A stretch of 5,650 bases of DNA from CBDHHC01 sp050633205 (lineage in GTDB: Bacteria; Pseudomonadota; Alphaproteobacteria; Rhizobiales; CBDHHC01): assembly GCA_050633205.1 (NCBI GenBank), contig JBOEGA010000156.1:1-5650 (forward strand), read 5' to 3'. The position numbers and the translations under genes were made by a program. Shown piece after piece: positions 5,638 to 5,650 of this stretch (the first letter of the stretch is position 1; the number at the start of each line of letters is the position of its first letter). Under the pieces are notes generated by a model. It saw only the letters and a list, made by a program, of their open reading frames with translations. It had not been told where the DNA came from and made no database searches.

Positions 5638-5650
5638 CCTCGACAAGATC

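Overview
The window looks like ordinary chromosomal sequence from a moderate-to-low-GC alphaproteobacterium. The evidence is an Omp25/RopB-type small beta-barrel protein, a UbiH/COQ6-type ubiquinone hydroxylase divergent from tesB (an arrangement I recall from alphaproteobacteria), and a MoxR AAA ATPase overlapping a CoxE-like VWA gene. Genus cannot be determined by reading. A two-base N gap with a nearly repeated 43-base flank shows that this is a scaffolded draft or metagenomic assembly.

Layout. (1) 1-1953, + strand: an AAA+ ATPase gene of the MoxR type, cut at its 5' end by the window edge just inside the Walker A motif and artificially frameshifted at the gap. It overlaps by one base a CoxE-like VWA-domain gene. 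The two probably form a chaperone-like ATPase/VWA adaptor pair acting on an unidentified target. (2) 1954-2296: an AT-rich, non-coding interval with a perfect 10-bp inverted repeat and, just before the next gene, a hairpin. (3) 2297-2935, + strand: an Omp25-like outer-membrane barrel protein, followed by a strong intrinsic terminator at 2971-3002. (4) 3001-3888, - strand: acyl-CoA thioesterase II (TesB), convergent with the omp gene; its stop codon lies in the terminator's T-tract. (5) 3889-4031: a divergent promoter region with an 8-bp inverted repeat. (6) 4032-5637, + strand: a UbiH/COQ6-family FAD hydroxylase gene followed after 7 bases by a small secreted DUF4087 protein, probably one operon.

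I found no IS element, CRISPR array, tRNA/rRNA or phage gene. I see no clear sign of an undescribed system. The most actionable observation is the assembly junction inside the MoxR gene, which splits one gene into two apparent ORFs and seems to join two alleles with only synonymous differences. The functionally least understood parts are the MoxR/VWA pair and the DUF4087 protein.
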